DNA from: M3007 sp964550795
GTDB lineage: Bacteria > Bacteroidota > Bacteroidia > Chitinophagales > Saprospiraceae
Assembly: GCA_964550795.1 (NCBI GenBank)
Contig: CAZKBH010000010.1
Location: 38,515 to 102,514 of the forward strand
DNA: 64,000 bases
Reading direction: 5' to 3'
Shown piece by piece: positions 20,673 through 28,575 of this stretch; the first letter of the stretch is position 1; each line of letters opens with the position of its first letter. The notes below the pieces were generated by a model. That model searched no databases. It saw only the letters and a program-made list of their open reading frames with translations, and was not told the DNA's origin. The position numbers and the translations under genes are program-made.

Positions 20673-21479
20673 TTAATGCAGTGTGTTGGCAAGTATGTAG
20701 TTCAGGTACACTTCATCCTGGTTATTAATACCCAGACGGTTATTGGTGAGGTGCAACAAACTGGGCAATGCGCGGTCAAGATTATGGTCTAATTCCTTCA
20801 AAATCATACGATTCCCCAGGGTCCACCTAGCCCATTCGGGTTGTTTTTTGTCAAAACTATCTTTTTCAAGTGCTTTCCAAAGCTCGAGTAGGGTAGTACG
20901 CAGATCCTCTTTTTGAGGTGCAAGGTTTTGTTCAAAACCATCCATTACCGAGGTCAGAAAATCCGGGTTGGGTTCAGCATTTTCCGCAAAAAAAAGTGGC
21001 AGCCACTGTGCAGCCAGCTGTTCATAGTAGCGAGCAGCCTGCTCCAAATTAAGACCCGCCGCATGTGCTGTTATGGTATGCATCCGAAGCGCATCAAACA
21101 TCGAATCCCCGTAGGTGTGTTGTGCGCGCGCGAGTCGCTCCAGGCAAACCCGGCTGCTCAAATGAAAATATTCTTCCGACAACGCAAGCCCCGCCTCGCC
21201 CCCAAAACGCGCTGTTTCTGGCACATAGGGCACTTCTGCCCACTCGCCGCGTCCTTCCTGCCATCCATCGAAGGCGGGGCGCAGGGTTTCTTCCAACCAT
21301 GCCGCCTTCCCGCGCATCCGCAGCCGAATGTGTGGGCCGCGTTCGTCCTGATAGCGGATGAAAAAAGCTCTGGTGCCTTTATTCGCCCAGATATATTGTT
21401 GCAGAAAAGGATGTAGGCCACGAACCAGGAAAACATCCTGATTTTCAAGCGGATAGAAATGAATAGAAAGCCAATTCAT
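20673..21479 (-). CDS. Thiopeptide-type bacteriocin biosynthesis domain protein (lantibiotic dehydratase C-terminal-like)
   Basis: 268 residues, ATG at 21479. The N terminus N-W-L-S-I-H-F-Y-P, followed by the I-R-Y-Q-D-E-R-G-P-H-I-R-L-R-M-R motif, is characteristic of the SpaB C-terminal / TIGR03891 family. In split LanB enzymes this part removes glutamate from glutamylated Ser/Thr to give dehydroamino acids. Length matches a stand-alone elimination domain. No glutamylating LanB N-terminal partner, cyclase or precursor peptide is seen nearby; the neighbours are an acyltransferase and the initiator tRNA. It is therefore an orphan whose substrate cannot be told from context. A different role for the fold is possible. 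Confidence 0.8.
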   Translation of the reverse strand: MNWLSIHFYPLENQDVFLVRGLHPFLQQYIWANKGTRAFFIRYQDERGPHIRLRMRGKAAWLEETLRPAFDGWQEGRGEWAEVPYVPETARFGGEAGLALSEEYFHLSSRVCLERLARAQHTYGDSMFDALRMHTITAHAAGLNLEQAARYYEQLAAQWLPLFFAENAEPNPDFLTSVMDGFEQNLAPQKEDLRTTLLELWKALEKDSFDKKQPEWARWTLGNRMILKELDHNLDRALPSLLHLTNNRLGINNQDEVYLNYILANTLH

Positions 21480-21525
21480 GTTGTTGGAAAGGAGTAAAAC
21501 GGCGCTAATAATGGGCTACGGGTAA

Positions 21526-21566
21526 AAGCAAAAAACAAAAGCCCTCGACTTTGAAAGTCAAGGGCT
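21526..21566 (-). terminator. Terminator of the initiator tRNA gene
   Basis: Near-perfect 13-bp stem (agccctcgacttt with aaagtcaagggct, one mismatch) at 21540-21566, followed on the - strand by a T-rich run (21526-21539). It lies 8 nt beyond the tRNA 3' end. Confidence 0.85.
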
Positions 21567-21573
21567 TTTTTAG

Positions 21574-21646
<73 letters not shown>

Positions 21647-21658
21647 ATTTAGTGGCCG

Positions 21659-21691
21659 CAAAGGTACGCTTATAATTCTCAATAAAACAAA
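21659..21691 (-). promoter_or_regulatory. Promoter of tRNA-fMet
   Basis: On the - strand TTTG (21691-21688), a 21-bp spacer and TACCTTTG (21666-21659). The predicted start near 21652 is 6 nt before the tRNA 5' end. This is the cleanest promoter in the window and calibrates the other calls. Confidence 0.85.
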
Positions 21692-22116
21692 TGTTTTTAA
21701 AAATAAAAGCTTCGAGCTTCGTGTGGATGAAGCGAAACAGGGCCCCATCGTAGCTGAAGCGCCTATTTGGGACAAAAAAAACGGCTTCTCGGAGCGGTCA
21801 AACGTTGGTGTCAATGTCCGCAATGTTCGACCTCTCCGAGGTTATCTATAAATATTGGTTATTTCAAAATGTACCTTTTCGAACGCTGATTAAAAATCAC
21901 TATATTCATAGTTTAATTTGGTTAAAAGCAGTTAAAAGCCGTTACAAAAAGGTGAATCTGCAAAGCTACCTCGCACAAACTGCAACGTTGGCTGTAACCT
22001 TGCTGTCTATTCGCTCGTCTGTACGGCACAGTTGAATAAAAATCATCAAAAACTGCCCTTTTCTTCCATCCTTTCTCCAGTTTTTAGAAATAGGGGAGTA
22101 AAAAATCAACAAAATT
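21692..22116. other. Intergenic region without a recognisable gene
   Basis: About 425 bp between the tRNA promoter and the gene at 22117. It is AT-rich towards the right. I see no convincing gene, tRNA or promoter. A reading frame opposite the tRNA extends into it but is an artefact. Confidence 0.6.
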
Positions 22117-22743
22117 ATGAAACACACCAAATCATTTTTGCTCGCATTGCTCATCTTAGGTTCAATCAACATCCTTTCTGCTCAAAAAGAAGAAACCGTG
22201 GTGGGAAGCCGCGGCCTGGGTTTTTCAGGCATCTGGGGCGGTTCCAAGCACCAACTCACCCAATTCGGGAATGGCGGCAAAACCAGCTACGTAGCGGGCG
22301 GTTTTTTTGGTCTCGAATTCGGCAAAGCCTTGTTAGTTGGTTTTGGCCACTACAACCTGATTGATGAATTCAAATGGGACAACATTGAAAATCAACAATT
22401 TGATATGAAATGGAACCCGATGGTCCTGTCTTATGGGTTCAGAAATTACAAAGCGATTCACCCACAAATCGGCGTAGATTTTGGCCGCGGCCGGGTAGAA
22501 TTTGGGGAAGTAAGAGATCGAATTTTTGTGGTGCAGCCCACAGCTGGCGTGGAAATCAACGTGTTTAGGTGGTTCCACTTAGGTCTGGACGGCGGCTACC
22601 GCTTTGTAAACGATAGCAGCATTGTAGGCTTGAGCGACCAGGAATTGAGCGGCTGGTTTGGACAGGCTTCCCTGAAATTTGGCTTCTCCTGGGGGCGCTA
22701 CCACAAGAAAAAAAATACCACCCCAAAGAGATACGAAGATTAG
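22117..22743 (+). CDS. Putative outer-membrane beta-barrel protein, unknown function
   Basis: 208 residues from ATG 22117, with a signal peptide MKHTKSFLLALLILGSINILSAQ. The mature part alternates hydrophobic and polar residues with many glycines and aromatics (for example G-F-S-G-I-W-G-G and F-G-L-E-F-G-K) and ends with strand-like segments and a basic tail. This fits a small outer-membrane beta-barrel family, but no specific family is recognised. It has a purine-rich stretch (aggggag) about 15 nt before the ATG. The following 380 bp hold only repeats and a terminator. Confidence 0.75.
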   Translation: MKHTKSFLLALLILGSINILSAQKEETVVGSRGLGFSGIWGGSKHQLTQFGNGGKTSYVAGGFFGLEFGKALLVGFGHYNLIDEFKWDNIENQQFDMKWNPMVLSYGFRNYKAIHPQIGVDFGRGRVEFGEVRDRIFVVQPTAGVEINVFRWFHLGLDGGYRFVNDSSIVGLSDQELSGWFGQASLKFGFSWGRYHKKKNTTPKRYED

Positions 22744-22768
22744 TCGTAAACGAAAAGTGCTTTTGAGC

Positions 22769-22950
22769 CATTCAGTGGATGCGGCACTAGTGCCGCGTCC
22801 GATCAATATACCGCGAATGTGGCGGCCCAATTTTCCCTTCCTCTACCTTGCTCGTCGGTTAAAATGTCCCGCATTTCGCCCTCCTCGCGCCTTGATGAAG
22901 GAAAAATTCGACTCCCCAATTCACGGCATATTGACCGGACGCGGCACTAG
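22769..22950. repeat. Imperfect long palindromic element
   Basis: The outer arms 22787-22813 and 22924-22950 are inverted copies, 25 of 27 bp identical. The next 30 bp inward on each side also match in about two thirds of positions, leaving a roughly 50-bp centre. The left end additionally carries a perfect 16-bp palindrome gcggcactagtgccgc (22781-22796). It encodes nothing obvious. It could be a MITE-like element or a large RNA hairpin. A 20-bp stretch at its left edge (22769-22788) recurs with 2 mismatches at 35528-35547. Confidence 0.65.
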
Positions 22951-22960
22951 GCATTGGTCG

Positions 22961-23032
22961 TCAATCGAATCAATCGGCTGAATCGAATCAATCGGCTGAA
23001 TCGAATCAATCGACTGAATCGAATCATTCGAC
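22961..23032. repeat. 18-bp tandem repeat, four units
   Basis: Four consecutive 18-bp units of the type tgaatcgaatcaatcggc at 22961, 22979, 22997 and 23015, with one to three changes each. The array starts 10 bp after the palindromic element and ends 6 bp before a terminator stem. It contains sub-repeats of aatcga/aatcgg. It is not CRISPR-like, as there are no spacers. Confidence 0.9.
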
Positions 23033-23038
23033 TAACAC

Positions 23039-23089
23039 GCGGGATTGCAGCAGGCATCATTTTTGCCCCTGCAATCCCGCCCTTTTTTT
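23039..23089 (+). terminator. Terminator-like hairpin
   Basis: Perfect 12-bp stem gcgggattgcag / ctgcaatcccgc (23039-23050 and 23069-23080), 18-nt loop, then CC and seven T. It probably ends transcription from the 22117 gene about 300 nt downstream of its stop, or insulates the next gene. Confidence 0.75.
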
Positions 23090-23112
23090 AGCCAAAGTTT
23101 ACATCAGCCTCT

Positions 23113-23120
23113 TATTTTTG
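23113..23120 (+). promoter_or_regulatory. -7 box adjacent to the YdeI-like gene (leaderless candidate)
   Basis: TATTTTTG matches TAnnTTTG and ends 4 nt before the ATG at 23125. No clear -33 TTG is seen; a T run from the terminator lies there instead. Confidence 0.45.
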
Positions 23121-23124
23121 CCAC

Positions 23125-23643
23125 ATGGAAGACGGTTTTCATTTTAATTCAATTCTGGAAGCATCCAACAATAATCTTTGGGGCAGCCACTTTGCCGTGC
23201 CGCAATTCGTATCCACTGCACTCATCGGAACGGGCGATTCAAGACGGGTCGTTTGTGGTTTGAACGAACAGCTAAGTTTTCAGTGCGCCCTGATTCCGCG
23301 TGGAGATGGATCTTTTCTCGTGATGGTCAATAAAAAGACGCAGACCAAGCTGGGTTTAAAAACTGGTTCGCAGCTTCGGGTATGTTTGCAAAAAGATGAG
23401 AGTGAATATGGGCTGCCGATGCCGGAAGAATTGGCCGAATTACTGGCGCAAGATGAGGAGGGAAATCGCGTGTTGCATGCCCTGACCCCTGGGAAAATAC
23501 GCACCTTGTTGTATCTCGTGGGGCAACCCAAATCTTCAGATCTTCGATTGCACCGCGCTTTGGTCGTGGTAGAGCATTTAAAATCAAATCATGGAAAAAT
23601 CGACTTTAAACAGCTCAATCTGGCCTTCAGGGTGCGCGATTAA
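23125..23643 (+). CDS. YdeI/OmdA-type protein with DUF1905-like N terminus
   Basis: 172 residues from ATG 23125. The N-terminal half (F-N-S-I-L-E-A... through V-M-V-N-K-K-T-Q-T-K-L-G-L-K-T-G) resembles DUF1905, a small beta-barrel. The C-terminal part (M-P-E-E-L-A-E-L-L-A and L-H-A-L-T-P-G-K-I-R-T-L-L-Y) matches the bacteriocin-protection YdeI/OmpD-associated helical region. It is cytoplasmic, with no signal peptide. The biochemical role of the family is not settled. It is probably its own transcription unit, between a terminator and the next promoter. Confidence 0.78.
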   Translation: MEDGFHFNSILEASNNNLWGSHFAVPQFVSTALIGTGDSRRVVCGLNEQLSFQCALIPRGDGSFLVMVNKKTQTKLGLKTGSQLRVCLQKDESEYGLPMPEELAELLAQDEEGNRVLHALTPGKIRTLLYLVGQPKSSDLRLHRALVVVEHLKSNHGKIDFKQLNLAFRVRD

Positions 23644-23708
23644 GCGAAAATTTGCGTGAAATAAAAGTTTTTGGAGGCTTGACCCAACCATTGCACTGTT
23701 TTTGGCCG

Positions 23709-23716
23709 TACTTTTG
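23709..23716 (+). promoter_or_regulatory. Candidate -7 box before the secreted ThuA-like gene
   Basis: TACTTTTG. TTG triplets upstream lie at spacings of 15 and 27, outside the usual 17-23, so this is a partial match. It predicts a start near 23723. Confidence 0.35.
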
Positions 23717-23797
23717 CTGTCCTCTTTCACACGAATTTTCTTTTGAAAACGTTTGGACCTCAAAATTTCAACGATTACTGGATCAAAATCTACATCA

Positions 23798-24898
23798 ATG
23801 TTTCGCAAGCTAACGCTCATTACCCTCATTTCGGGTACTTTTCTTTTAGGTGCATTCCGGTCTGATCCATTCTCCTATGATCGGCCTTTTCCGTATAATA
23901 CCACCATTACGCACCTTTTTTTAGAAGATGAACGCAGCTTGCCCGTCGCGTCAGAAGAGTTTTTTGCCGCTGAAGCGGATACTGCTTCCGCGATGCGGGT
24001 GTTAATGTTAAACTATTTTGCTTACGACAGTGCCTACGCAAATAAAGTGCAACGCGTGATTCAGCGGCGTATGCCAACCAGTCTGTTTACAGAATTTTGG
24101 GATGGCTCTTCTGAGGATTTGAACGAGGCGCTTTCGTCTCATGATGCGGTGGTCGTGGCCTACCCATCCGGCGGTTCCCCGGAAGTAATCAAAGCGTATG
24201 GTAAAGTATTGCAACAATATATTCGCTTAGGCGGCACGGTGTTATTGACCGGCACCCACGAATTCGGCGCATTGCAGCAACTGGGGCTTTTTGACCTTGA
24301 TTACGGTTACTATTGCAAAGAGCGCAACATTGGCCAGGTACAATCCGAACACCCTGTTTTTCAAGGCGTTGGTACTGAATTTTCTGTTGAAGTTTACCAG
24401 TATCCACTGGATATTTCTGATCCTGGTTTTATTACCCTCGCCGACGTGCGTGGTTATCCATTCATTGGTTTTAAACAAATCGGCGCAGGAAAAGTCGTCT
24501 ATCTGGGCTTGGAATATTACTTCGATGAGTCATATTCCTCGCGCATCCTCACCAATGTGTTGCGCTGGGCCGTCAAGCCGCGCATCAAACGCAGCGAAGT
24601 GGTCCTGTACGCCGGAAAAGGCACCGAAAAGGGCAATATTTTTGACCTTAAGATTTATCCCAATCCATACGTTAGCAAGGCTACCCTTGACATTGATCTA
24701 ACTAAACCAACCTCCCTCGCGGTGGAAATGACCGATGAATTGGGCCGTACAGTAGCCGTATTGCTTCCGCGCCGCAGCCTTACTCAAGGATTTTATCGCC
24801 TGGAACTCCCCAATCTGGAACCAGGCGTTTACCTCGTTCAATGTTTTAGCAGTGAAGGAACCGTGGTGCGCAAGGTGGTGAAGGCCTCCCAAAATTGA
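23798..24898 (+). CDS. Secreted ThuA/GATase1-like protein with T9SS type A sorting domain
   Basis: 366 residues from ATG 23798, which begins a signal peptide (MFRKLTLITLISGTFLLGAF); a TTG at 23753 would prepend 15 residues. Residues about 65-265 look like a Rossmann-type class I glutamine-amidotransferase-like fold: M-R-V-L-M-L-N-Y-F start strand, D-A-V-V-V-A-Y-P-S-G-G, G-G-T-V-L-L-T-G-T-H and G-A-G-K-V-V-Y-L-G-L-E. The last roughly 80 residues (I-Y-P-N-P-Y onward) are a T9SS type A sorting domain. It should therefore be exported and surface-attached or released. No catalytic Cys-His pair is evident in the enzyme-like part. Substrate unknown. Confidence 0.82.
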   Translation: MFRKLTLITLISGTFLLGAFRSDPFSYDRPFPYNTTITHLFLEDERSLPVASEEFFAAEADTASAMRVLMLNYFAYDSAYANKVQRVIQRRMPTSLFTEFWDGSSEDLNEALSSHDAVVVAYPSGGSPEVIKAYGKVLQQYIRLGGTVLLTGTHEFGALQQLGLFDLDYGYYCKERNIGQVQSEHPVFQGVGTEFSVEVYQYPLDISDPGFITLADVRGYPFIGFKQIGAGKVVYLGLEYYFDESYSSRILTNVLRWAVKPRIKRSEVVLYAGKGTEKGNIFDLKIYPNPYVSKATLDIDLTKPTSLAVEMTDELGRTVAVLLPRRSLTQGFYRLELPNLEPGVYLVQCFSSEGTVVRKVVKASQN

Positions 24899-24907
24899 TC
24901 CGAAGGA

Positions 24908-24944
24908 TTTGCTAGAGGTGGGGCGGTCTAAATGTGTATTTTTG
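24908..24944 (+). promoter_or_regulatory. Candidate promoter of icmF
   Basis: TTTG (24908-24911), 25-bp spacer, TATTTTTG (24937-24944). The spacing is 2 bp longer than usual. The predicted start near 24951 gives a leader of about 23 nt. Confidence 0.5.
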
Positions 24945-24973
24945 CCGCGTAAAAAAATCGCGACCACCACGAC

Positions 24974-27900
24974 ATGACACAGCCCGCACCATACCAGCCC
25001 CAACATAAAATCCGACTCGTCACCGCTGCTTCCCTTTTTGACGGCCACGATGCCGCAATCAACATCATGCGCCGAATCATGCAAAGCAGCGGCGCAGAAA
25101 TTATCCATCTTGGCCACAATCGCTCCGTGCAGGAAATCGTGGATTGCGCCATTCAGGAAGATGTACAAGGGATCGCCATTACCAGCTACCAAGGCGGACA
25201 CAACGAGTACTTCAAGTACATGTACGACCTGCTTAAGGAGCGCGGCGCAGGCCATGTGAAAATTTTTGGCGGCGGCGGCGGCACCATTTTGCCTTCCGAA
25301 ATCAAGGAACTCCACGACTATGGTATCTCCCGGATTTACCACCCAGACGATGGTCGCTCCATGGGCCTGCAAGGCATGATCAACGATGTGCTGATGCAGT
25401 GCGATTTCCCCATTGGGTTCTCTGTAAATGGCGAAGTGACGAGAATGGTAGCGCTGAACGTAGTCCCGCAGAAGCCGGAACAAGGCGCGAGAAAACAGCC
25501 AGATTTCAAAGACGTGGCACGGCTCATCTCCATTGCCGAAAACAACCCAGACATTTACGAAAAAGAGATCGCGCCTAGCTTTCGTCAAAAAGATGCCTCT
25601 GACGCGACACTGCAAACGCCTATTTTGGGCATCACAGGTACTGGCGGTGCGGGAAAATCCTCCATGGTGGATGAACTCGTGCGGCGGTTCCTGCTCGATT
25701 TTGAAAACAAAACCATCGCCATTGTATCGGTGGACCCATCCAAACGCAAAACAGGCGGCGCACTGCTCGGCGACCGCATTCGGATGAACGCCATCAATTC
25801 GCCACGGGTGTACATGCGCTCTCTGGCTACCCGTCAGAGTAATTTGGCGCTCTCGAAATACGTACAATCGGCCGTTGAAATTCTGAAGGCTGCGAAATTT
25901 GACCTCATCATTCTGGAAACCTCCGGCATTGGCCAAAGCGACACGGAAATCATTGACCATTCCAACATTTCCCTGTACATCATGACCCCGGAATTTGGTG
26001 CAGCCACGCAGCTGGAGAAAATTGACATGCTCGATTTTGCCGATGTGATTGCCATCAATAAGTTCGACAAACGCGGCGCCCTCGATGCCCTCCGCGACGT
26101 GCGCAAACAAGTGCAGCGCAACCGAAATGCCTGGGACACATCAGTGGACGAAATGCCCGTATTTGGCTGTATCGCCAGTCAGTTCAATGATCCTGGGGTG
26201 AACCAGCTCTACCGCAGGATCATGGATTTGCTGGCCGAAAAATGCAATCCGGAACTCCAGTCTGGACACGCTGCGGTGCCCGGCAATTCTGAAAAAATTT
26301 ACATCATTCCACCTGCCAGAGTGCGGTATTTGAGCGAAATTAGTGAAAATAACCGCAAATACGATGAATGGGTGGAGAAGCAGGTGGACATTGCCCGAAA
26401 GTTATTTGCGATTAAAACCACGCGAGACCAGCTGTCCAAAAATGTAAATCTTTCCGAAAGTTTAGACGCCGCTTACAACGACCTGAAAATAGACCTTGAC
26501 GGCGAATGTCTCCGTATCCTCGAAGGATGGGAAGAAAAGAAAAACCGCTACACCGCAGATGCCTACATCTACCTCGTGCGCGGTAAGGAAATCAAGGTAG
26601 AAACCCACACCGAAAGTCTTAGCCATCTCAAAATCCCCAAGGTTTGTCTGCCAAAATGGGCGGACTGGGGGGAGATTTTGCGCTGGAGTTTGCAAGAAAA
26701 TGTACCGGGAGAGTTTCCCTACACCGCTGGCGTTTTTCCCTTCAAACGGGAGGGAGAAGATCCTACGCGGATGTTTGCAGGCGAGGGTGGTCCGGAGCGC
26801 ACAAACCGCCGTTTTCACTATGTTTCGGCTGGATTGCCCGCGGCGCGCCTGAGTACAGCCTTCGACTCCGTAACGCTGTATGGGGAAGACCCGGATTACC
26901 GCCCGGACATTTATGGTAAAGTGGGCAATTCTGGGGTTTCAGTGTGTTGCCTGGACGATGCCAAAAAACTGTATTCCGGCTTTGATTTATGCGACCCGAA
27001 AACCTCGGTTTCGATGACCATCAATGGTCCGGCGGCAACCATTGCGGCGTTTTTTATGAATGCGGCCATTGACCAACAATGCGAAAAGTATATTCGGGAA
27101 AATGGACTGGAGGGATTGGTCGAAGAAAAGTTGAAAGAAAAGTATGATGATCGCGGATTGAAGAGGCCTTATTATGCAGGAAGTGACGAGGCGGTTCAAG
27201 CAAATATTGACCGGGCGNNNNNNNNNNCGGGTGACTTCGAGTCACCCGGTCAATATACTGCCAGAAGGCAACAACGGTCTTGGGCTGATGTTACTAGGCA
27301 TCACAGGCGCTGAGGTTTTACCACCAGAAGTGTATAATCCACTGAAAGACAAGGCGCTATCCTCCGTTCGCGGCACCGTTCAGGCTGATATTTTGAAAGA
27401 AGACCAGGCGCAGAATACCTGCATTTTCAGCACCGAATTCTCGCTCCGGGTCATGGGCGACGTACAGGAATATTTCATTCAGAACAAGGTGCGGAACTTT
27501 TACTCCGTGTCTATTTCCGGATATCACATTGCCGAAGCGGGGGCTAATCCTATTTCTCAGCTGGCATTTACCCTCAGCAACGGCTTTACGTTTGTAGAAT
27601 ATTACCGCTCGCGGGGCATGAACGTGGATGATTTTGCCCCCAATCTCTCGTTCTTTTTTTCCAACGGCATTGACCCAGAATACGCAGTAATTGGTCGTGT
27701 GGCGCGGCGCATTTGGGCAAAAGCTATGAAGCGACTCTACGGCGCGAACGAGCGCAGCCAAATGCTCAAATACCATATCCAAACTTCCGGGCGCAGCCTC
27801 CACGCGCAGGAAATTGATTTCAACGACATCCGTACGACACTCCAGGCGCTGTATGCAATTTACGACAACTGCAACTCGCTGCACACCAACGCCTACGACG

Positions 27901-28469
27901 AGGCCATCACCACGCCTACCGAAGAATCGGTGCGCCGCGCCATGGCTATTCAGTTGATTATCAACAAAGAACTTGGGCTGGCGAAAAACGAAAACCCCTT
28001 GCAAGGGGCGTTTATCATTGAAGAATTGACCGAGTTGGTAGAAGAGGCCGTGTTGCTGGAGTTCGACCGAATCACGGAGCGCGGAGGTGTTTTGGGCGCC
28101 ATGGAAACGATGTATCAACGCGGCAAAATTCAGGAAGAAAGCCTGTATTATGAAACCTTGAAACACACCGGAGAACTCCCGCTCATCGGGGTAAATACCT
28201 TCCTTTCCAAAAACGGTTCCCCGACGATCTTACCTCGTGAAGTCATCCGCGCAGAAGAATGGGAGAAAGAAGCCCAGATTCAGACCTTGAAAAACTTGCA
28301 CAAGGCTTCCGAACTTCAAGCCGGTGCCGCGCTCCGCAAGCTCCAAAAAGTAGCGGTTGCCAACGGCAATATTTTCGCGGAACTCATGGAAGCCGTGAAG
28401 GTGTGTTCCTTGGGGCAAATCACGAATGCGCTGTATGAAGTGGGTGGACAATATCGAAGAAATATGTAG
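24974..28469 (+). CDS. icmF: Fused isobutyryl-CoA mutase (IcmF), interrupted by an assembly gap
   Basis: About 1,160 residues, read as 24974-27217 and 27228-28469 around a 10-N gap; both halves align end to end with the IcmF plan. IcmF interconverts isobutyryl-CoA and n-butyryl-CoA with adenosylcobalamin and carries its own chaperone GTPase. In order: B12-binding domain with D-G-H-D-A-A-I-N (residues about 20-140), MeaB-like GTPase with P-loop G-T-G-G-A-G-K-S-S (about residue 220) and a V-S-V-D-P-S-K-R motif, linker, then the mutase barrel with R-N-F-Y-S-V-S-I-S-G-Y-H-I-A-E-A-G-A-N-P and C-N-S-L-H-T-N-A-Y-D-E-A. It is cytoplasmic and acts in branched-chain or short-chain acyl-CoA metabolism. 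The gap lies in a variable stretch just before L-P-E-G-N-N-G-L-G and coincides with a palindromic repeat. Confidence 0.95.
27204..27256. repeat. Palindromic repeat at the gap inside icmF
   Basis: The left flank atattgaccggg (27204-27215) and right flank cccggtcaatat (27245-27256) are perfect inverted copies, with the 10-N gap (27218-27227) between them. To the right of the gap, cgggtgact-tcg-agtcacccg (27228-27248) is itself a perfect hairpin. The contigs may actually overlap in ccggg(c/t)g, giving one 37-bp palindrome read in frame as N-I-D-R-V-T-S-S-H-P-V-N-I. A related palindrome is present at 50661-50692. Confidence 0.7.
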
Positions 28470-28500
28470 ATTGCATCCTTTATGAACGAGTGTATCGGAG

Positions 28501-28542
28501 AAGTGTGGCACAGCTACAATTGGAGAGAGGTGTGCCACATTT
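28501..28542. repeat. Dispersed hairpin repeat, copy 2 (AAGTGTGGCACA arms)
   Basis: Left arm 28501-28512 is identical to copy 1. The right arm 28531-28542 has one mismatch (TGTGCCACATTT). The loop is 18 nt. It lies between the icmF stop and the next start at 28576. Confidence 0.75.
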
Positions 28543-28575
28543 TCATGAACACACTCATTTAACCTACCCGATAAC

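Noticed and set aside
22961..23032. Possible CRISPR array
   Set aside because: The 18-bp units are directly tandem with no spacers, and no cas gene is present.
24698..26110. Long 470-codon frame antisense to icmF
   Set aside because: It lies fully opposite a clear IcmF gene, has composition expected of a shadow frame (rich in His, Val, Phe) and no family motif.
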